Both the position numbers and the translations under genes were made by a program. A stretch of DNA of 64,000 nt from Gentiana macrophylla (lineage: Eukaryota > Streptophyta > Magnoliopsida > Gentianales > Gentianaceae), in assembly GCA_026214975.1 (NCBI GenBank), contig JAOBSW010000332.1:57410-121409 (forward strand), in the 5' to 3' direction. Shown here one piece after another: positions 57,762-64,000 of the stretch. The notes below the pieces were generated by a model that saw nothing but the letters and a program-made list of their open reading frames with translations, was not told the origin of the DNA and did not search any database. The number at the start of each line of letters is the position of its first letter. Position 1 is the first letter of the stretch.

Positions 57762-59083
57762 TGTCACGGATTTTATCTAATGAAAAACAACAAGTAATAA
57801 AATTTATAAACCGTATTCCCAAGTGTAGGGATCGTGAGTACAATGATTAATACCGGAGTCGGTCACAGGAATCGAGGTTGTTTAATCTAGTTCTTATTAA
57901 TTCTTCTAAAATTGTCACTACTATTTATTACTAAACCTAAACTAAAACGGAAAATAAACTGGACAGAGGATTGTCAGTCCAAAGCCAGGAAGGAAAGTTA
58001 CGAACTTAACTAATGAAAATAAAATTCAAGGATCACAACGAAGAACAAGGCACAAAGATGATTTCAATTAATTTTAACGAAGAACAAGCTATGATCCACC
58101 TATCTCGCAACTCTCAATTTCTACCCTAGATCGTTTAGTGAAGATTTAATAAAGATGTGGTTCACCTATCAAAGGTATGAATTTCTACTCTCGTAAATAA
58201 TTCGTCTATTAATCTATCATCTCTCGATCTTAAAGATTAACGCTTCCATAACCAAGGTGTAAGATTTCTCAATCTAGCAACCTTGAAATTAACCTAACAA
58301 CTCTCGTTATTTTTAGGTTAAAAATCCAACCTTTACTATGGTGATCTACGATTTACTAACGATTCTCATCACACATTAAACATCAAACAGCAATACATTT
58401 ATCAATGAAATTGCATAAGAACAATAAAACATAATAAAGATACAATCTTTAATTAAACTCACAAACAATCCAAGAGTTGAAATCAAAACGTTGCTAAGAC
58501 GGTTTCACACGCTTGTCCCGTATGCCTAGCCTCTCGCTTCATATCCGCATTTAACGAAAAAAAAATATAAATAAATATGTTGCTCGGTCGATCGACCGAG
58601 TGCTTCTCCATTTTTTTTTGATTTTCTGCTCTCGGCCTGCTCCTCTGTGATGATTTTTCGTGTTCTCAGGCCGCCACGAATCCGTCCTTTTATAACCTTT
58701 TAGCCGACTTAGGTAATTATTACCTTTTTCTTTTCTTTTAAATAAGAGAAAACCTAAACCCTAAAAATAATAATAATCCCTAATTTGCCCTTCTCTTCAA
58801 TCTTTAAAGAAATTGTCGCTTTAAACTCCTCCACTCGGCTCTTACTCGACCCATGATATATTTGTGTACCTTCAACCATGAAAACGCAAAGTGTAACATC
58901 ACATATATAAATAGATAATTGCTAATAAAATCACGTAAATAACCCGACTTTGCACTTCAATAATTTCAACTTCATTCTTTCGATAATTCCATTAAACACT
59001 TAATTTTCTATAAAAATTAATAAAATACAAAGGAATTCATTACTTAAATAAAGTAATATAAACCGTAAAAATCATCGTAAACA
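57762..59083 (-). mobile_element. 3' LTR of element C
   Basis: 1322 bp. In sense it starts TGTTTACGATGATTTTTACG and ends ATCCGTGACA. The candidate TATA (TTATAAAAGG in sense) is near 58688-58697. A perfect 18-bp palindrome CTCGGTCGATCGACCGAG lies at 58583-58600, on the transcript side. The part next to the internal end resembles the LTRs of A and B (AACAACAAGTAATAAA, GGGATCGT). Confidence 0.92.
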
Positions 59084-59120
59084 ACTCCCCCACACTTAGC
59101 TTTTGCTGCTCGTCCCGAGC
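59084..59120 (-). promoter_or_regulatory. Terminal polypurine tract and hairpin, element C
   Basis: In sense, GCTCG-GGA-CGAGC (59120-59108), then TAAGTGTGGGGGAGT (59098-59084), then the LTR start. Confidence 0.88.
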
Positions 59121-60080
59121 AAGACAAAACAAGATCAAGGCTCGAGAAATATAGACATTTCAAAGACATATAACACATATTCAATAACTTAGAGGTTCAC
59201 CCCGGTGTGTGTGCAAAGCCATAACAAACTTCCACTAAGTCCAAACTTGAAAATTTCAAAGCAAACTAGCTAATACCCCCTTCAAACTAGAGATAAATGA
59301 TACTCATAAGATGTACCCTACAAAACGTGACATATCCCGAAAAAGATGATAGAATACATTTAGGACCTTTCTGACATACTCAGAGGATAATCCCTACAAC
59401 ATATCTGTCAGTTTATACTGGGGATAAGGTATACGATAGCTAAGTCTTTTATTCATACCACTTCTTATTGCAAGTTGATTTAACTATTTTCACATTTAAA
59501 CGCACATCGTAATGAGCCGCCTGCCCCATCATAGCGTAATAGGACATTCGGGATATGCCCTACCTTACTCAAATCATAAGGCAGCTTCTTCTGACTGTCG
59601 TGAGCTTTTAGTCATCATAGTGGTATAGGACATACGAGATATGCCCTACCGCACTCAAATCATCGACCAGCTTCCGACACACCCAATTTCAACTTTTTCT
59701 TAAACAACTTATTCAAAGCACAGTAGTTACGTTTCACTTATCACATTCAAACCTCAGATATTCACAGTATGACATACTTTGGATCTAAACACAAACTATT
59801 ATAATTCTCACGATACGTACATTAGCACTAAGCACACGACTTATAAGATAACAAAAATCACTTATCAAAAGGGGTACAACTTTATATTTTAGCTCATCAT
59901 TCATTATGGCTCGTGAAAAATATATATCGGGTGAAACAACTAACTTACTGGACATACAGTATATAGCATCAATGACTAACAAAAACGAACAAAGACTATG
60001 CATTGCTTACTTGGGACAGAATTTTGAAAAATTAGCTCATTTTGCATAGAAACATAACGAAGTAAGCAAATGATCATTCC
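59121..60080 (-). other. Conserved non-coding zone between polypurine tracts, element C
   Basis: Shared with A and B. Twin hairpins in the plus-strand view are TAGGACAT..ATGCCCTA (59540-59562) and TAGGACATA-CGAGA-TATGCCCTA (59626-59648, nearly full 9-bp stem). CAGTTTATACTGGGGATAAG (59409-59428) is also present. No ORF. Confidence 0.65.
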
Positions 60081-60118
60081 CCTCCCCCACACTTAAATCA
60101 CAACATGTCCTCAGGTTG
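60081..60118 (-). promoter_or_regulatory. Internal polypurine tract with AGGA-loop hairpin, element C
   Basis: In sense, CAACCTG-AGGA-CATGTTG (60118-60101), one mismatch in the stem, then AAGTGTGGGGGAGGGG. Confidence 0.68.
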
Positions 60119-60655
60119 TGCAGAATTAAAAGGAAAAGATAATGAACTTAGCTGATTTTAACAGATACTTGAAGATGGCAATTCTGGAAGTGGCCATGAT
60201 CCAGAAATGCCTGATGAAAGCAGTAGACTGTGGACCATCCACCGGAAAACTGGCTTCATCTGAAAGCTCACAATTGCTATCGAAAATATCCTGCACACTT
60301 GAACAAACATGGCAACATCTCGGGGAACATAGGGGGATATAACATGGCAAAATAAAGATAAAGAGAAGGACAAGGCGAAATTGAATCAACCGACAAGGCA
60401 GAGTCAACAATTACCCTAATTAGACTTAATTGAAACAAATGAATCAAAGAAAAGAACAAAAACGAAAGTAACCAAAACAGAAACGGATATCTAGGATGCC
60501 TCCTAGTGGCGCTTTTGGTTAATGTCGTTTGCTCGACACTCTTTTAGCTCAGCCTGGATCAGGCCATTTAACTTTTCTGCCAGCCACTACCTCGTGTAAG
60601 CTCTGATGATTGGTGTGGCCACAAAAACAGCATCTAACACATGGGGTTAGGTTCC
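60119..60655 (-). other. Untranslated region after pol, element C
   Basis: About 540 bp. It holds the post-pol hairpin CTAGG-AGGCAT-CCTAG (60506-60491), preceded in sense by GCGCCA. The minus-strand ORF 60410-60126 is T-rich and hydrophobic; its match to B (QDIFDSNCE against QDTCDSNCE) can be explained by general DNA similarity. I do not call it a gene. Confidence 0.6.
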
Positions 60656-61462
60656 TTACTGCTTTCCAAACACGTTTAAACTTCCCATGGTTGACTTCTT
60701 CTTCTTCCGAGTCTTCGAAGACGTTTTCACCGACGCCCTCTCATACTCTTCCATATCCCAACTACCTGCTAGAACTTCTTCAGATCGACCACTACCGTCA
60801 TCCTCTAAAAACAGGTCGGGTGAAAACTCATCAAACTCTTCGACTTCTTTAGTAACACACCCGAGGATATCGAGGAAACGAACAATCAAAGGCTTTTCCT
60901 TAGGTTCACCAATGTAGTGCTTACACCTTTGACCATTCACTCAAACGGTTGGTCACCATAACCGCCAGAGTTCTAGAACGCCTCCAGGAATAATTTGGAG
61001 AATCTCAAAGGGACCGGACCATCGTGTCCTTAACTTCCCAGAAATAGATGTAGCCTGGAATTATCTGTAAGAACTTGTTCCCTTACATGGAATCTCTCTT
61101 CTTAATCTTGGCATCATGGAGGAGTTTCATCTTATCTTTACCGATCCCGGCGCTTTCAGAGGGCTGGAGTCCGAATTGCCTAACTCATGCAATCAGTGCT
61201 AATGATGCTTACTACATGATTGGGAATCAAAGTTCGTAAACTTTGTAGCCCAATAAGCTTTGTGCTCTAACTCGATCGGGCGGATGACATGGCTTACCAT
61301 AAACCATTTGATATGGAGATGTACCCATAGGAGTCTTATAGGCGGTCCCTGTATGCCCATAGTACATCATCCAATTTCAAACTCCAGTCTTTTCTATGAT
61401 TGTGGACCGCTTTTTTCCAGGATTTTCTTAATGCTCGTTGCTTCGCTCAACCCGACCACTCG
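60656..61462 (-). pseudogene. Integrase C-terminal part and pol tail of element C (broken)
   Basis: The catalytic Glu codon (61448-61446) is in VERSN-type DNA after the frame change at about 61490. Downstream pieces include the GKPCHPPD-like region (61300) and, at 60940-60656, NGQRCKHYIGEPKEKPLIVR and then EEFDEFSPDLFLEDDGSG, the acidic tail also present in A. Confidence 0.85.
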
Positions 61463-62383
61463 TCATAGGATGATATGGTGTGCCGCCTTATGACGAACAC
61501 CATACATTTCAAGCACTTTTTCTAAGGGTCGGTTGCAAAAGTGCGTTCCTTCATCGCTGATCAAGGCTCGAGGACATCCAAATCTCACGAAAATATTTTT
61601 CTTTAAGAACTTCATGACCGTCTTATGATCATTGTGAGGAGTGGCTTGAGCCTCTACCCATTTCGACACGTAATCCACGCAGACTAAGATGTATTTGTTA
61701 CCACAAGATGATGGGAATGGTCCCATAAAATCGATACCCCATACATCAAAGACCTCGCATTCTAGGATGGGTTTCAAAGGCATGTCAAACCGCCTTGTCA
61801 GAGTACCGGTTCTTTGGCATCTATCACAAGCTTTACAGAAAGCTTGTGTATCTTTAAAGATCGTGGGCCAATAGAAACCGGATTGGAAGATCTTAGCAAC
61901 GGTTTTCCACGGACCAAAGTGGCCTCCAGTGGGTCCACTGTGACACTGCTCAATGATATCGCGTTGCTCAGACTCTGGAACACATCTTCTAAGCAAACCA
62001 TCTTTACAGATCTTAAAAAGATAAGGTTCATCCCAAACGAAAGATTTCAAATCAGAGAAGAACTTTTTCTTCTCCTGATAGGACAATTCTGGATCGAGAT
62101 ATCGGGCATGAAGGTAATTGACAATGGAAGAATACCATGGAACATCAGGAGGACAACCGTCAATAAGCATAATGTTTTCTAGAGAAAAGTAAAGATCTAT
62201 ATCATCTGGATCATCCTTTTCCTCACTTAACATTCTCGAAACATGATCAGCCACTACGTTTTCACTGCCCTTTTTGTCTTTAATTTGAACGTCAAACTCT
62301 TGTAGGTCGGTGATCCAACGTAGTAGGCGCGGTTTGGCCTCTTTCTTAGTCATCAGATATCGCAAAGCGGCGTGATCACCCAC
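61463..62383 (-). pseudogene. RNase H end and integrase of element C (long open piece)
   Basis: A 306-codon open segment. RNase H tail: [20 protein letters not shown] and [13 protein letters not shown]. Spacer: [20 protein letters not shown]. Integrase HHCC finger: [12 protein letters not shown] with [11 protein letters not shown]. First catalytic Asp in [10 protein letters not shown], second in [10 protein letters not shown]. The frame is lost after GVRHKAAHH, just before the catalytic Glu. This is the best preserved integrase N-terminal half in the window. Confidence 0.93.
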
Positions 62384-63760
62384 ACAATCACTTGAGCTCC
62401 TAACAAATAACTCTGAAACTTGTCCATAGCAAAACTACGCCAATAGTTCCTTTTCAGTAGTAGTATAGTTAACTTGAGAGGGTTCAATGTGTGATCAAGG
62501 TAATAGATTGGCTGGAATTTCCTTTGATTCTTTGGCCTAAAACAAAGACTCAATCGCATAGTTTGATGCGTCGCATATAAGCTCGAAAGTTAGGTTCCGT
62601 GAAGGCGATATAAGAATTGGAGCAGAGATTAAACGGTTTTTAAGCTCCTCAAACGCCTGCTTGCAGTTTTCATCAAAATCGAACTCAACGTCTTCCTTAA
62701 GTAGTGTAGACAGGGGCTTGGCTATCTTGGAAAAGTCCTGAATGAATCTCCTATAGAAACCGACATGTCCAAGAAAACCTCTGACTTCACACACATTCTT
62801 AGGATAACTCATCTTCTCGATAGCTTCCACTTTGGCCCTGTCTACCTCAATACCTTTGGCGGAGATCTTGTGGCCAAGAAATATTCCCTCATCAACCATG
62901 AAATGGCATTTTTCCCAATTGAGTACTAAGTTCTTTTCCACACATCTGGATAAGACCTGGTCAAGATTATCAAGGCAATCATCAAAAGATCACCAAAACG
63001 AAAAATCGCCCATAAAGATCTCCATACACTTTTCTACGAGCCCGTCAAGAAGATAGCCAAAGCATACATCGTTGAAATGTAGCTGGGGCATTGCAGAGAC
63101 CAAATGGCATTCGCCTATAGGCGAATGTACCATAAGGGCAGGTGAAAGTGGTCTTTTCTTGGTCAGCTGGATCAATGGGTATCTGGAAGTATCCCAGTAT
63201 CCATCTAGGAAGCGAAGAGAATGCGTGTCCCGCCAGACGCCAAGCATCCGGTCAATGAATGGAAGGGAAAATGATCTTTCATGGTTACCTCATTGAGCTT
63301 TCGATAATCGATGCAGACTCTGTAAACAGTGACAAGTCTCAATGCTATTTCCTCTCCTTTCTCATTCTTCTCAATCGTAATTCCACCTTTCTTGGGGACT
63401 ACCTGAGTCGGGGAAACCCATTCACTATCAGCGATGGCATAAATGATTCCCATGTCCGTAAGTTTGATGATTTCTTTCTTAACCACCTCTTGCATATGAG
63501 GGTTGAGCCTCCTCTGGGTCTGTCTAACACATTTTCGCATCCTCATTAGTCTTGATCTTATGCATACGGATGTCGGGAGATATCCCTCTGATATCTCCTA
63601 CTTGCCAACCAAAGGCTTTCTCGTTCTTTTTCAAGACGTTTATTAACTTCATTTCTTCTAGTCGAGACAGCTTGGCAGATAGAATCAATGGAAGCTTGTC
63701 ACCTTCTCTTAAAAACACATACTTAAGATGTTTAGGCAACGTCTTCAACACCAAATCTAC
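62384..63760 (-). pseudogene. Reverse transcriptase and RNase H start of element C (broken, FMGD)
   Basis: Pieces in sense order: 63754-63524 (LKHLKYVFLREGDKLPLILS-like, NEKAFGWQVGDIRGISPDI), 63546-63205 (MGIIYAIADSEWVSPTQVVP, IDYRKLNEVTMKDHFPF), 63247-62990 (LVEKCMEIFMGDFSF) and 62941-62537 (EKCHFMVDEGIFLGHKISAK, GFLGHVGFYRRFIQDFSKIA, ELICDASNYA, the RNase H catalytic Asp). The RT box is FMGD with GGC at 63010-63008, the same substitution as in A. Confidence 0.92.
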
Positions 63761-64000
63761 AGGGGGGGTCTTCTAAACTAGATTTGAGCTCTCCACCTTT
63801 CAACTCAACATCGCTGAGTTTACTGAGCGGTCCCACTGCCAAAGCTTCACCTTCCAACAACTCATCCTTAAATTCAGCTTCTAACTGCTCTAGACTTACC
63901 ACACCATGATTATTCAAATTATCAACTGGGCCGCTCATACTCCGCTGTAACAACTTATGACTTGCTTTTCCATCAAATCATCAAGTCATCGACGCTCTCA
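63732..64000 (-). pseudogene. gag-pol linker before RT, element C (cut by window edge)
   Basis: VDNLNNHGVVSLEQLEAEFK and LEGEALAVGPLSKLSDVELK, homologous to A 30380-30560 and B 45250-45060. A frame change near 63760 separates it from RT. Confidence 0.85.

Larger units (their letters stand above)
57762..64000 (-). mobile_element. Athila-like element C, runs off the right edge
   Basis: In sense from the right edge: gag-pol linker (64000-63732), RT, RNase H, integrase, pol tail, post-pol hairpin, internal polypurine tract, conserved non-coding zone, terminal tract, 3' LTR. Protease, gag, primer site and 5' LTR lie outside the window. The order matches B, and it also lacks the third ORF. It is inserted in the copia-like LTR; CTTGC (57757-57761) should recur at its far end. 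Confidence 0.92.

Noticed and set aside
59785..60410. Small minus-strand ORFs in the 3' zone of element C (59785-60003, 60126-60410)
   Set aside because: The zone is conserved as DNA or RNA structure in A, B and C without a common open frame. The ORFs are T-rich and differ between copies.
1..64000. Endogenous pararetrovirus or other viral insertion
   Set aside because: All reverse transcriptase regions have Ty3 Athila-type domain order with integrase, LTRs and tRNA-Asp priming. No movement or coat protein motif of a pararetrovirus was seen.

Overview
This 64-kb window looks like gene-free plant pericentromeric or centromeric heterochromatin. It consists of one tandem satellite array broken up by LTR retrotransposons. 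I see no rRNA, tRNA, CRISPR array or host gene. A land plant, probably a dicot, is suggested by Athila/Tat-like Ty3 elements primed by tRNA-Asp and by LTR promoters with plant-type TATA boxes and telobox motifs. I cannot name the species.

Layout: 1-688 is the right end of an LTR whose element starts outside the window. Satellite arrays occupy 689-8276, 19728-25458 and 47989-56399. All three have the same orientation and the same monomers, of 183 bp and 170 bp, so they were one array of about 21.7 kb. The first interruption, 8277-19727, is a non-coding three-LTR element on the minus strand flanked by the 5-bp duplication AGAGA. The second, 25459-47988, is flanked by the 5-bp duplication GAGCC. 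It holds a plus-strand Athila-like element (A) with gag, protease, reverse transcriptase, RNase H, integrase and a third ORF. Inside the 3' LTR zone of A lie a minus-strand gag fragment (D) and a large minus-strand Athila-like element (B). The array stops at 56400, where a different, copia-like LTR begins. At 57762 that LTR is cut by another minus-strand Athila-like element (C), which runs off the right edge.

The coding parts of A, B and C are all degraded by frameshifts. Some of the breaks look like uncorrected long-read errors, because the same error style appears in satellite monomers. B keeps the reverse transcriptase FMDD motif, whereas A and C share a D-to-G change there. The three-LTR element has no gag or pol, but it shares with A, B and C the tRNA-Asp primer site (seen in A), the LTR-to-primer spacing, an internal second polypurine tract and an AGGA-loop hairpin. 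It is probably a non-autonomous relative or parasite of this lineage.

The observations most worth following are a set of stem-loops in the 3' untranslated zones of these elements. They are preserved by compensatory or wobble changes between copies. Others are an internal TATA-type promoter candidate in front of the third ORF of A, family-specific palindromic micro-repeats beside promoters, an in-frame satellite monomer (61 codons with no stop), and a partial CENP-B-box resemblance in the satellite.
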